Assembly (NCBI RefSeq): GCF_003065405.1
Contig: NZ_CP026947.1
Span: 1,364,001-1,428,000 of the forward strand
From: Corynebacterium yudongzhengii
GTDB lineage: Bacteria > Actinomycetota > Actinomycetes > Mycobacteriales > Mycobacteriaceae
Length of the DNA: 64,000 bases
Direction: 5' to 3'
The first letter of the stretch is position 1. Each line of letters starts with the position of its first letter. The notes below the pieces were generated by a model. The model was not told the origin of the DNA. It did no database searches and saw only the letters and a program-made list of their open reading frames with translations. Shown piece after piece: positions 1 to 7,908 of this stretch. A program made the translations under genes and the position numbers.

Positions 1-749
1 CCGTCCTGTCGGTCTCGACGATGAACAACTGCGAAACCGCAGTTCACGTGATCGACGTTCCCTTTGTCCTGCCATTTCTCGCGCAGGGCAAGTTCACCGG
101 GGTCACCCTGCAGGGTGCAATGGACCTCAACGAGCAGTACCAGCAGCTCTACGGCGAGGGAAACTACATCCCGAACCTCTTTGTCACCTACTGGTCCTTC
201 CGTTTGATGATCGGCTTCATGGCGGTGCCCGCCATCATGGCCCTTGTCGCGTTGTGGAAGACCCGCGCGAAGAAGGTGCCCTCGCAGCGCTGGATCCAGA
301 CCACCTGCCTCATCGCCCTGCCGGCACCATGGATCTCCAACTTCTCGGGATGGGTGTTCACCGAGATGGGACGCCAACCATGGGTGGTCCACCCCAACCC
401 GGACTTTCAGGGTGCACCCGGCCCGAACGCGGAGGAGGCAATCCACATGACGGTCGATTTCGGCGTCTCCGACCACGCAGCCTGGCAGGTACTGCTGAGC
501 ATGGGCATCTTCACCGCCGTCTACGGCATCCTGGCGGTGCTGTGGTTCATGCTCATGCGTCGCTACGTCAGCCACGGGCTGGACCAACCGGGTATGGCCG
601 CCGGTGATGCCGCCGACCCCGCCACGGCCTCCTATGAACCCGCGGGAGAGGCGGAGCTTGCACCCCTGCATTTCGGGAGCACCGATTCCGCCCCGCCCGC
701 CGCGGATCGCACGCGGCATGACCGCGCAGTTGAAAGGGAGACACACTAA
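1..749 (+). CDS. cydA: Cytochrome bd ubiquinol/menaquinol oxidase subunit I, C-terminal part (cut by window edge)
   Basis: CydA is the quinol-oxidising, haem-bearing subunit of the membrane-bound cytochrome bd oxidase. The reading frame is open to the left edge, so the N-terminal half lies outside; the ATG at 21 is internal. Visible are the FVTYWSFRLMIGF transmembrane segment, further hydrophobic helices, and the conserved GRQPWVV motif near residue 117 of the visible part, which is diagnostic for CydA. The last 50 or so residues are a hydrophilic, Pro/Ala-rich tail. The stop TAA overlaps the ATG of the next frame (TAATG), the normal place for cydB, but what follows is not a complete cydB. 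Identification is secure; function is doubtful because subunit II is not present here. Confidence 0.9.
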   Translation, partial: VLSVSTMNNCETAVHVIDVPFVLPFLAQGKFTGVTLQGAMDLNEQYQQLYGEGNYIPNLFVTYWSFRLMIGFMAVPAIMALVALWKTRAKKVPSQRWIQTTCLIALPAPWISNFSGWVFTEMGRQPWVVHPNPDFQGAPGPNAEEAIHMTVDFGVSDHAAWQVLLSMGIFTAVYGILAVLWFMLMRRYVSHGLDQPGMAAGDAADPATASYEPAGEAELAPLHFGSTDSAPPAADRTRHDRAVERETH

Positions 750-1276
750 TGGATCTCAACACCGCCTGGGGCGATCAGGTATGGAACTTCGCTCTCGACC
801 CGGGTGAGCGATTGCTTGTTTCCGGTCCCACCGGGGCCGGAAAGACGACATTGCTGCAAACCATTGCGGGGCTGAACGCGCCGATATCGGGCAGTGTCTC
901 CGCCCCGCAGAACACCCGCTTTTTCGCCGAGGACGCCTGGATATTCTCCACCACGGTGCGCGAAAACCTTCGGGTTGGCGCCCCCGAGCTAGACGACGCG
1001 CTGGCTAAACAGGTCCTCAAGGCGGTCGGTTTTCCCTTCGGGCTCGACGTCGTTGTGGACAACGGCGCCGAATCCCTCTCGGCAGGGCAGCGCCGCCGCC
1101 TCCTGCTCGCCCGCGCCCTGTGCGGCGACGCCGAAGTGCTGCTTCTCGACGAGCCCACGGCCCACCTCACCCCCGATGACTCGGAGACGCTGCTGCACAT
1201 GCTGCTGACCCAGCCGCTGCCCGGCGCGCGGGCGCAGCGCACAGTGATCGTCGTCGCCCACGAAACAGGTGCTTAA
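749..1276 (+). pseudogene. cydB/cydC deletion remnant: CydC-type ABC ATPase domain behind a CydB-like start
   Basis: The product (175 aa) starts MDLNT, which resembles the opening of actinobacterial CydB, then passes at once into an ABC nucleotide-binding domain: Walker A GPTGAGKT (about residues 27-34), Q-loop region AEDAWIFSTTVRENL, signature LSAGQRRR, Walker B VLLLDEPTAHL and an H-loop in VVAHE. It stops right after the H-loop, so the last part of CydC also seems lost. No membrane domain of CydB, CydD or CydC is present. The simplest reading is an in-frame deletion from the start of cydB into the 3' part of cydC. The SD GAAAGGGAG and the overlap with the cydA stop are retained, so a short ATPase could still be made, but without a membrane partner. 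That the first residues are CydB is inference; the ATPase domain is seen. Confidence 0.75.
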
Positions 1277-1294
1277 CGTGCTTTGCCGCAGGTC

Positions 1295-4033
1295 TTAACT
1301 GATCTGGTCAACCTGGTCGAGCTGGTCGATCGCATCGAGTGTGCCCGCGGGCCAGTCGACGTTCTTCGCCAGCGGAATCTGGTGGGAGGCCGATTCGAGG
1401 ATGTGCATGAAGTAGCCGGCGGTGTTCGGAATCGCGATGATGTCGCCGGCGGAGACACCACGTGGGAAGCGGATGCGGCGGCGCAGGATCACCTCATCCT
1501 CGATGCAGTACGCCCCGACCAAGAAGGCCTCGAGTTCCGCGGAATCCGGGGTGCGTTTCACCAGGATCGGATCGACGAGATAATCGTCCGAGGTAGTGCG
1601 GCACTGGGTGCGGTTCATGTGCAGACCCACCAGGGGAAGTCCGTCACTGCGGGTTTTCACGAACGCCACCTGGGCGAGGATCAGGCCGCAGCCGTCGAGT
1701 AGCGAGCGGCCCGGCTCGAGGTGCAGGCGCAACCCGCGCTCGCTGAGAGCCTCGGCGATGCCGTCGGAGAGCACCTGCTGCAACCACGCACCACGGGTCG
1801 GCTGCTGGTGGAAGGGATAATGCGTGCTCAACGGGTCGGACTTCCAGGTAAACGGTGCCGCGTAGCCGGCACGCTGCGTGCTGATCGCGCTGCAGTAGTC
1901 CTCCCACTGCTCGGCGTCGTCGAGATAGCTCATCGGCACCCCGCCCCCGATGTCGATGAACTCCGGGACGTGGCCGGCTGCGCGCAGGCTGTCGGTCAAC
2001 TCCATGCATTCGCGCAACGCCGCGGCCCGATCCGCCGCAGCGTAACCGTGCAGATGGGCGTGCACCCCGACAACCTTGACGCCCTCGACGGGGCGGGCAA
2101 GATGATTCTTCCAGGTATCGAGACGCTCGCCGAAACGCGTCGGGGGCATCATGGCGGGATCCGGGGCCAGACGTGGTGCAACATAGGCCGGGTTGCCGCC
2201 GGCGAGCTCGACGATACGGTCGTACTCATCACGGTTGTCGGCGGAGATGACCACACCCGACTCAATGGCCAGGCGCAGCAGGTGGTCGGTCTTGATCGCA
2301 GCCGAAACGATAATGCGCTCCCCCGGCACGCCCCGCATCAGGACCTGCCGCAACTCGTCGTAGCTGGCCACATCCACGCCGTGGCCGGCATCACGCACCG
2401 TGTCGACGAAGGCGATGCCCTTGTTCGCCTTGCGGGCGAAGAACACCTTCACCTCGACACCGCAGTCTGCCCCGGCCTGCACGAGCTCGTCGATGTTAGA
2501 CACCATCGGTTCTGGATTGAGGATGTTGACCGGGCTGGAGTAGGTATCGAGCAGGCTCTGGCACCGTTCCGGATCCGCGAGCAGCTCATCGACCCATCCC
2601 TCCGTGCGCGCGGTCAGCGGCGGTGTGCCGTGCACCCGCTGCGGGTGCACCATCGCGGCAGCCGAGACGCGCTTGGCCCAGGCTGGAATGACGTCGTCCT
2701 CGCTGCGGCGCAGCGTGTCGTGGCCGAGGATCCATCCCTCGCTCATCCGCCCGGCCGCGGCAAGATGCTTCTGGCCCACGAGTGTGCCGTCTGGCTCGAC
2801 GCGCAAGGCCCGATTGTTGCCGGTGTTGGTGTAGGTCTGCCCGATGCCCGCTTCCACCAGGAAGCCGACGAGCGTGCCCGGCACGACACCGGCGGGCGCG
2901 GTGACTGAGTCGACGATGACGTCCGCCCCCACCTCCGCGGCGAGTGCGCGCAGGTCCTGGTCACCGCGCTGCATGACGTCGACACGCACACGCCCGGAAT
3001 CCAGTGCCTCGACCAGATCGCGGGCCGTGTCGGCGGGAGGCCCGAAGGCGACGCGCTCGAGCACGCGGGTGAGCCGGTAAAAGCGCTCGCCACCGAGGGT
3101 GTCGCGCCCGCCGAAGGAGGCGCGACGGATGATCTGCGGATAGAGGGTTCGGAAGGTGTATCCCACTGCCAGTGCTGCAGTCCACGGCCGGGTTGCCTCG
3201 GCCGCAGCCAGTGAGGTGCGCAGCTCGGCCACGGCATCCCCGGTGAAGTCGGTGCCGTCGATCACGGCCGCGACATCGCCGTCACCACCCTGGGCGCGCA
3301 GAATAGTCTGCGCGGCCTCGGTCAGAATCGCGCGGAACTGGTCGAAGCCCTCACAGCGCCGGATTTCCTCCGCGTGAGGCGCCAGAGCAGACGCACGTGC
3401 CGCCTCATCCTCGGGATAGGCCTTGACTTCCATGAACCGGCCGGTTCGGGTGACCGGGTAGATCCTTCGGGCGGGAACGTAGCGGACCACATCCATAAAC
3501 GACAACGCTGCCCCGCGCACGAGCAGGACGTCGCCGCGCCCGATCGAGTCGAGATTCGTATGCGGGTAGGCGCTTTGCGCACCTACCACCGGTTCGGCGG
3601 GAGCATGGCCGGTGCACAGCAGGACCTCGGCAAACAGCTCGCCCTCGACCACAACACCGCCGTCGACGGGAGTGAGGTTTGAAACCTTGCGCTCAATCAT
3701 CTCGAGAGTGCAACCGCGCGGGAGGTTCTCGCGCAGCGCTTCCCAGGAGGCGAGGAGGAATTGCCCCACCGTGCGGCGGGAGGGAAAGTCGTCGTCCGCG
3801 CCACGCCAGGTGTTGAAGGAACTCAATCGGGTCTCGATCACCCCGGAGGGGACGTTGAGCAGCCATTGCTCGGGCGTATCGGGCCGGAAGGCATCCGGTG
3901 CACTGAGAGCGTCGAGGGGGGCGTCGTTAAGCACCGACAACTCGATTCGCGCACCACGCTGCCGGGCACGTTCCATCAGCTCCTCAGCCGCCCAGAGTCC
4001 GCGCGGTCCTGCGCCGATGATTGCTACCTTCAC
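1295..4033 (-). CDS. Two-domain fusion: FAD/NAD(P)-binding domain plus PLP-dependent (Y4yA/DAP-decarboxylase-like) enzyme
   Basis: This 912-residue protein begins with a dinucleotide-binding fingerprint (IIGAGPRG, residues 5-12) in a domain of about 450 residues that resembles FAD-NAD(P)-binding (NAD_binding_9-type) proteins. From about residue 475 it is a fold-type III PLP decarboxylase: probable PLP lysine K535 in ARKANK, HAHLHG (658-663), IDIGGGV (693-699), the phosphate-binding EPGR (773-776), a catalytic-type Cys843 in AYCIEDEV and Tyr874 in TAGYF. It resembles ornithine/diaminopimelate decarboxylases and the Y4yA family. Its ATG overlaps the stop of the SbnA-like gene upstream (ATGA), so the two are probably translationally coupled. 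Substrate is unknown; by analogy with staphyloferrin B genes it may act on a 2,3-diaminopropionate-type intermediate. The fusion seems continuous, with no frameshift. Confidence 0.75.
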   Translation of the reverse strand: MKVAIIGAGPRGLWAAEELMERARQRGARIELSVLNDAPLDALSAPDAFRPDTPEQWLLNVPSGVIETRLSSFNTWRGADDDFPSRRTVGQFLLASWEALRENLPRGCTLEMIERKVSNLTPVDGGVVVEGELFAEVLLCTGHAPAEPVVGAQSAYPHTNLDSIGRGDVLLVRGAALSFMDVVRYVPARRIYPVTRTGRFMEVKAYPEDEAARASALAPHAEEIRRCEGFDQFRAILTEAAQTILRAQGGDGDVAAVIDGTDFTGDAVAELRTSLAAAEATRPWTAALAVGYTFRTLYPQIIRRASFGGRDTLGGERFYRLTRVLERVAFGPPADTARDLVEALDSGRVRVDVMQRGDQDLRALAAEVGADVIVDSVTAPAGVVPGTLVGFLVEAGIGQTYTNTGNNRALRVEPDGTLVGQKHLAAAGRMSEGWILGHDTLRRSEDDVIPAWAKRVSAAAMVHPQRVHGTPPLTARTEGWVDELLADPERCQSLLDTYSSPVNILNPEPMVSNIDELVQAGADCGVEVKVFFARKANKGIAFVDTVRDAGHGVDVASYDELRQVLMRGVPGERIIVSAAIKTDHLLRLAIESGVVISADNRDEYDRIVELAGGNPAYVAPRLAPDPAMMPPTRFGERLDTWKNHLARPVEGVKVVGVHAHLHGYAAADRAAALRECMELTDSLRAAGHVPEFIDIGGGVPMSYLDDAEQWEDYCSAISTQRAGYAAPFTWKSDPLSTHYPFHQQPTRGAWLQQVLSDGIAEALSERGLRLHLEPGRSLLDGCGLILAQVAFVKTRSDGLPLVGLHMNRTQCRTTSDDYLVDPILVKRTPDSAELEAFLVGAYCIEDEVILRRRIRFPRGVSAGDIIAIPNTAGYFMHILESASHQIPLAKNVDWPAGTLDAIDQLDQVDQIS

Positions 4034-4983
4034 GTCACGTTCCTTTCCACCCAGTCGTCGTTGTAGATCGTATCCAGATACGCACGGCCGTCATCATGGA
4101 AGATGGCGACGATCTCAGCGGCCGGATTCTGCTGCGCCAGCGTATCGACGGCCCAGGCCACCGCGCCGCCGGAGGCCCCTGGCAAAAACCCCGTTAAGCG
4201 CGCGGTGCGCCGTGCCGCCGCAACCGCATCACGGGCGGCGACCCGGATGACTTCATCGGGCTGTCCCAGGGTGGACAATTCCGTGACCACCCCCGCACCG
4301 TATCCGGGCAGGATGCGTGTGCCCCGAGTGCCGCCGAAGAGCACGGAACCCTCCGCATCCACGGCGACCACGCGGGTGGGCATGTCGTGTTCGCGCACGT
4401 AGCGCAGACACCCGCCAACCGTACCGGTCGTGCTCACCGCCACGGCGAGAATCTCAGGGGCATGGCCGAGCTGCGCGACGACTTCTCGCATCGTGCCCTG
4501 GCTGTGGGCGATGAATGCCGCCTGGTTCGAGTACTGGTCGAGATTGACCGCGCCAAGCGTTCGCTTCAGTTCCGCCACTTTGTCCCGGCGCGCCACGAGC
4601 CAGTCGCCACTTACTGGGTCGGGGTCCGTAACCTCGTGAATCCTCGCCCCGAGCGCGCGGATGTGGGCCAGGGTGGAGGCGTTGGTGCGACGATCGACAA
4701 CGCAGTGGAACTCCCAGCCGCCGAGGGCCGCCTCACGTGCGAGTGCCACCCCGAGGTTGCCGGAGCTGGATTCGACCACGCAGGTGCCCGGTCCAATCAG
4801 CCCCCGCTCGGTGGCATCGCGGACCATCGCGCGCGCTGTGCGGTCCTTGGCGCTTCCACCGGGGTTAAAGGATTCGAGTTTGCCCCAGATTGGGCCTGCA
4901 CCGGCCGGGCGTATCCCGTCCATTGTGATCAAGGGGGTGTGCCCGATCGTTGACAGGATCCCCTGTGACGAGTCAGTTGGCAT
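4030..4983 (-). CDS. SbnA-like PLP-dependent synthase (cysteine synthase superfamily)
   Basis: Fold-type II PLP enzyme of 317 residues from the ATG at 4983. Seen: PLP-lysine motif NPGGSAKDR (K46), substrate loop ESSSGNLG (71-78), phosphate-cup STTGTVGG, and the C-terminal FHDDGRAYLDTIY, which matches the SbnA type rather than ordinary CysK. SbnA joins O-phosphoserine and glutamate to N-(2-amino-2-carboxyethyl)glutamate, a precursor of L-2,3-diaminopropionate. I prefer the start at 4983 over the in-frame ATG at 5022 because AAGG lies eight bases upstream and the N-terminus then matches family length. It overlaps the downstream fusion gene by four bases. No SbnB dehydrogenase and no siderophore synthetase are visible nearby, so the product and pathway remain inferred. 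Confidence 0.8.
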   Translation of the reverse strand: MPTDSSQGILSTIGHTPLITMDGIRPAGAGPIWGKLESFNPGGSAKDRTARAMVRDATERGLIGPGTCVVESSSGNLGVALAREAALGGWEFHCVVDRRTNASTLAHIRALGARIHEVTDPDPVSGDWLVARRDKVAELKRTLGAVNLDQYSNQAAFIAHSQGTMREVVAQLGHAPEILAVAVSTTGTVGGCLRYVREHDMPTRVVAVDAEGSVLFGGTRGTRILPGYGAGVVTELSTLGQPDEVIRVAARDAVAAARRTARLTGFLPGASGGAVAWAVDTLAQQNPAAEIVAIFHDDGRAYLDTIYNDDWVERNVT

Positions 4984-5150
4984 AATCACAACCTTATGTG
5001 TTTGCGGGAAGAGCTGTCGCATACGGCCGGCCGCAGCTTAGGAGTGCGCATGTTTCGCGTTGCGTTCACGCACCCGCAAGGCCGTGTTCATCTCCCTTCC
5101 CTATGGTGTGACCAGCCAATTGTGATCCCTGCGCCGAGGAAGGTTCCCAC

Positions 5151-6458
5151 GTGTCCAATAAGTCCCCCATGTCGCACAGGCTCTCCCGCCGTTCCCTGCT
5201 CATCGGCGGCGGGCTCGCGGGAGCAGTCGCCGCCGGCGCCACCACACGGTTCGGAGCTGCCCAGCCAGCCACTGCCCAGTCTGCCGCGGCCCGGCAGCAA
5301 TCTGCCGCACTACCACTGCGTTTCGATGCCAACGGGCGATTCACAATCGTCCAATTCAACGACACCCAGGACGGTCCCTTGACCGACCGCCGCACCATCG
5401 AGTTCATGGGCCGGGTGCTCGATCAGGAGCGCCCCGGATTCGCGCTCATCAACGGTGACGTGATCGACGGGTCGCCGACGACGCCGGAGGAAGTGTTCCA
5501 GGCGATCAACAACGTGGTCATGCCGATGGAGTCGCGTGGCATTCCGTGGGCGATCACCTACGGCAACCACGACGAGGACTCCGTCTCGGACCACGGCACC
5601 GGGGTGATGGAGTCCCATATGAGTGAGTTCGTGCGCTCCTACAAGTACAACCTCAACCCGCCGGCGGGTGATCGGGCCTTCGGCCACTCCGATGCCCAGC
5701 TGCTCGTCGAGTCCGCCCGTAACGCCGGCAGTGCTGCCTTTGCGGTGTGGCTGCTGGACTCCGGTAACTACATGCCGGATCAGTTCCAGGACGCCGCCGG
5801 TGAGGATGTCCCCCACTACGACTACATCCGCCCGGCCCAGATCGAGTGGTACCTCGATCGATCCCGTGAGGCCGAGACCCGTTTCGGTGCGCCCGTGCCG
5901 GGACTGATGTTCTTCCACATCCCCACCTACGAACACCGCGACATGTGGTTCGGCGGCGCGGAGAAGAGCGGTGCGATCGATCACTCCGCTGCTGTTGCCA
6001 AGCACGGCATCGACGGGATGAAAAACGAGGACGTTTACTACGGTGCCTTCAACTCCGGAATCTACGCCGCCGTGCGCGACCGCGGCGACGTACAGGGCAT
6101 CTACTGCGGTCACGACCACATCAACAGCTACTACGGCGATTACTACGGCGTGGAGCTCGGGTACTGCCCCGGCACCGGGTTCGCCCCCTACGGGCTTCAC
6201 GACGGCACCCGCGACCAGCACACCCTGCGCGGGGCCCGGGTCTTCGAGCTGGACGAAAACACCGAGCGCGTCTATACGGCAACCCGCCTCATCTTCGCCA
6301 AAGATCTCGGCGCGGACATGGCTCCGGCCACGCAGCCCATCGATGCTCCGGCGCCGATCCCAGACTACGTCACCATCCCTGCGGTGACCCCGACGCCGGT
6401 GGCACCCGCCGAGCCAGCCACCTCGGCGTCGAGCGGGTCCTCCGGCTCGTCCGTCTAA
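5151..6458 (+). CDS. Tat-exported calcineurin-like metallophosphoesterase
   Basis: 435-residue secreted phosphoesterase. The N-terminus has a twin-arginine signal (SRRSLLIGGG, about residues 12-21) followed by a hydrophobic stretch and an Ala-rich cleavage region. The dinuclear metal site of calcineurin-like phosphatases is complete: NDTQDG, INGDVIDG, YGNHDED, FHIPTYEH and CGHDHIN. The C-terminus is a Pro/Ala/Ser-rich tail. The GTG at 5151 is taken as start because AGGAAGG lies eight bases before it; an ATG follows at 5169. Similar proteins are purple-acid-phosphatase-like enzymes used for phosphate scavenging at the cell surface; the substrate cannot be read from sequence. Confidence 0.88.
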   Translation: MSNKSPMSHRLSRRSLLIGGGLAGAVAAGATTRFGAAQPATAQSAAARQQSAALPLRFDANGRFTIVQFNDTQDGPLTDRRTIEFMGRVLDQERPGFALINGDVIDGSPTTPEEVFQAINNVVMPMESRGIPWAITYGNHDEDSVSDHGTGVMESHMSEFVRSYKYNLNPPAGDRAFGHSDAQLLVESARNAGSAAFAVWLLDSGNYMPDQFQDAAGEDVPHYDYIRPAQIEWYLDRSREAETRFGAPVPGLMFFHIPTYEHRDMWFGGAEKSGAIDHSAAVAKHGIDGMKNEDVYYGAFNSGIYAAVRDRGDVQGIYCGHDHINSYYGDYYGVELGYCPGTGFAPYGLHDGTRDQHTLRGARVFELDENTERVYTATRLIFAKDLGADMAPATQPIDAPAPIPDYVTIPAVTPTPVAPAEPATSASSGSSGSSV

Positions 6459-6472
6459 CCCCCACCCCACAC

Positions 6473-6559
6473 ATGCTGACCAGTACATGCTTGTTCATCG
6501 AGTTAAGCTGTCACACCGAGCGCCCTCCACTCGACTGACAAGCATGTACTGGTCAGCAT
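6473..6559. repeat. Perfect 22-base inverted repeat with extended stem
   Basis: Arms 6473-6494 (ATGCTGACCAGTACATGC..) and 6538-6559 are exact reverse complements. The stem continues inwards over about nine more bases (TCATCGAGT against ACTCGACTGA) with one bulged base, leaving a loop of about 24 bases. It lies 15 bases after the phosphatase stop and 45 bases before the next start. There is no T-run, so a simple intrinsic terminator is not supported. It could be a regulator site pair, an RNA hairpin or a small palindromic element. Confidence 0.85.
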
Positions 6560-6603
6560 CTGGCAGGAGTCAACCACGGCTCAGGCCAACTAGACTGCAG
6601 GTC

Positions 6604-7005
6604 ATGGCCAAGGACATTGATTCACGTTATGACGACGGCATCGCGGTGCGTCGTGAGGTGATGGGCGACGGATTCGTCGACGCCGCCCTCGAGCGCGCCG
6701 CCGGTTCAGACGGTGAGGAACTGCAGAACCACATCACCGCCACCGTCTGGGGTTCGGTGTGGACGCGCGAGGGACTGAGCCGGCGCGACCGCAGTCTGCT
6801 CAACATCGGCATGCTCGTCGCCCTTCGGTCCACCGAGGAGCTGCGCGGGCATGTGCGCGGAGCACTGACCAACGGCCTGAGCCGTGAGGAGATCACCGAG
6901 GCGATCATCCACGCGAGCGGTTACTGCGGGGCGCCCGCGGCGTTGTCGGCGATGAAGGTCGCACAGGAGGTCCTCGAGGCGGAACTTGGGCCGCGTGAGT
7001 CTTGA
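6604..7005 (+). CDS. Carboxymuconolactone decarboxylase (CMD) family protein
   Basis: 133 residues from ATG 6604. The sequence resembles the PcaC type: RREVMGDGFVDAAL near the N-terminus, the central NIGMLVALRSTEELRGHVRGAL helix pair, and the EITEAIIHASGYCGAPAAL segment. It lacks the CxxC pair of AhpD-like peroxidase members, so a peroxidase role is unlikely. No other protocatechuate genes are near, so the true substrate is open. The reading frame is open further upstream to 6487 through the inverted repeat, but homology starts at MAKDID, which decides the start. Confidence 0.82.
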   Translation: MAKDIDSRYDDGIAVRREVMGDGFVDAALERAAGSDGEELQNHITATVWGSVWTREGLSRRDRSLLNIGMLVALRSTEELRGHVRGALTNGLSREEITEAIIHASGYCGAPAALSAMKVAQEVLEAELGPRES

Positions 7006-7022
7006 ATCACGGCGCCTGAGAA

Positions 7023-7844
7023 TTAACCGCCCAAGTCGAGGACGCCGCGCACCCGCACGCTGACGCGCCCACCGACCCAGATTTGGTCGCCGTCGTCGCG
7101 GACGTCGATACGCCCCGCCCTGCCGACCTGCATCCCCTGGACTGCGGTATAGGACGCAGGTGCGATCTCGCGCGAGCGCATCCACTGGGCAAGCGCGGCG
7201 TTGAGGCTACCAGTAACCGGGTCCTCATACTCGGGTCTGAACCCGCGTACCTCGTAGAGGGGATCATCTCGCCCCGTCAGCGCAACGACCCCGAGCTTGA
7301 GCTCACCCGAGTACGACAGTGCACGAAGCGTATCGACGTCCGCCACCTGGACCATGATCCAACCTGGGCCGTTATCGCCCCAGGCAGCGGCGTGGATTTC
7401 CTTCATGCCGAGACCGAGGGACTTGGCCACCCGGTCCAGCTCTGCTGCGCTGAGCGGCCCGCACTTTGTTAACGGTGGCGCGGCGAACGCCAGCTGTTCG
7501 CCGTCGACACGCACGGCGACGGTGCCGGACTCGCATTCCTGCATTAAAACCCCGGGTTTTCGTGGGGTGCCGCCCAATTCGAGCCACGCTTTGGCCGTTC
7601 CCAGCGTGGGGTGGCCGGCGAAGGGCAGTTCGCGCGCCGGCGTGAATATGCGCACCCGGTAATCCGCGTTCGGATCGCGCGGGGTGAGGATGAAGGTGGT
7701 CTCGGAAAAGTTCGTCCACGATGCAATGCGCTGCATCATGGACGTATCCAGAGCATCGGCACCGGCGACAACGGCCAGTGGATTGCCGGTGAACGCACCA
7801 GAGACGAAGACGTCCAGTTCCAAAAAATCGAGCTGAGCTGCCAT
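7023..7844 (-). CDS. PhzF family isomerase/epimerase-like protein
   Basis: 273-residue PhzF-family protein with the two related half-domains of the DAP-epimerase fold. Motifs seen: FTGNPLAVV (about 18-26), the catalytic-glutamate segment NFSETTF (45-51), PARELPFAGHPTLGTA, and EDPVTGSLNAALAQW in the second half. PhzF of phenazine pathways isomerises a dihydroanthranilate derivative, but most bacterial family members are not in phenazine clusters and none is present here. Function beyond the family is therefore unknown. It runs convergent to the CMD-family gene with a 17-base gap. Confidence 0.9.
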   Translation of the reverse strand: MAAQLDFLELDVFVSGAFTGNPLAVVAGADALDTSMMQRIASWTNFSETTFILTPRDPNADYRVRIFTPARELPFAGHPTLGTAKAWLELGGTPRKPGVLMQECESGTVAVRVDGEQLAFAAPPLTKCGPLSAAELDRVAKSLGLGMKEIHAAAWGDNGPGWIMVQVADVDTLRALSYSGELKLGVVALTGRDDPLYEVRGFRPEYEDPVTGSLNAALAQWMRSREIAPASYTAVQGMQVGRAGRIDVRDDGDQIWVGGRVSVRVRGVLDLGG

Positions 7845-7908
7845 GATCTGGAACTCTACTCTGCAGCTGCAGAGTCAGCCGGTGCGAGCCTGTTTCACGG
7901 CCGGCACA

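Noticed and set aside
5310..6488. 392-codon minus-strand frame opposite the phosphatase
   Set aside because: The phosphatase has a Tat signal and complete metal-site motifs on the plus strand.
7023..7844. Phenazine biosynthesis cluster suggested by the PhzF protein
   Set aside because: No other phz gene is present; PhzF-family proteins are widespread outside phenazine clusters.
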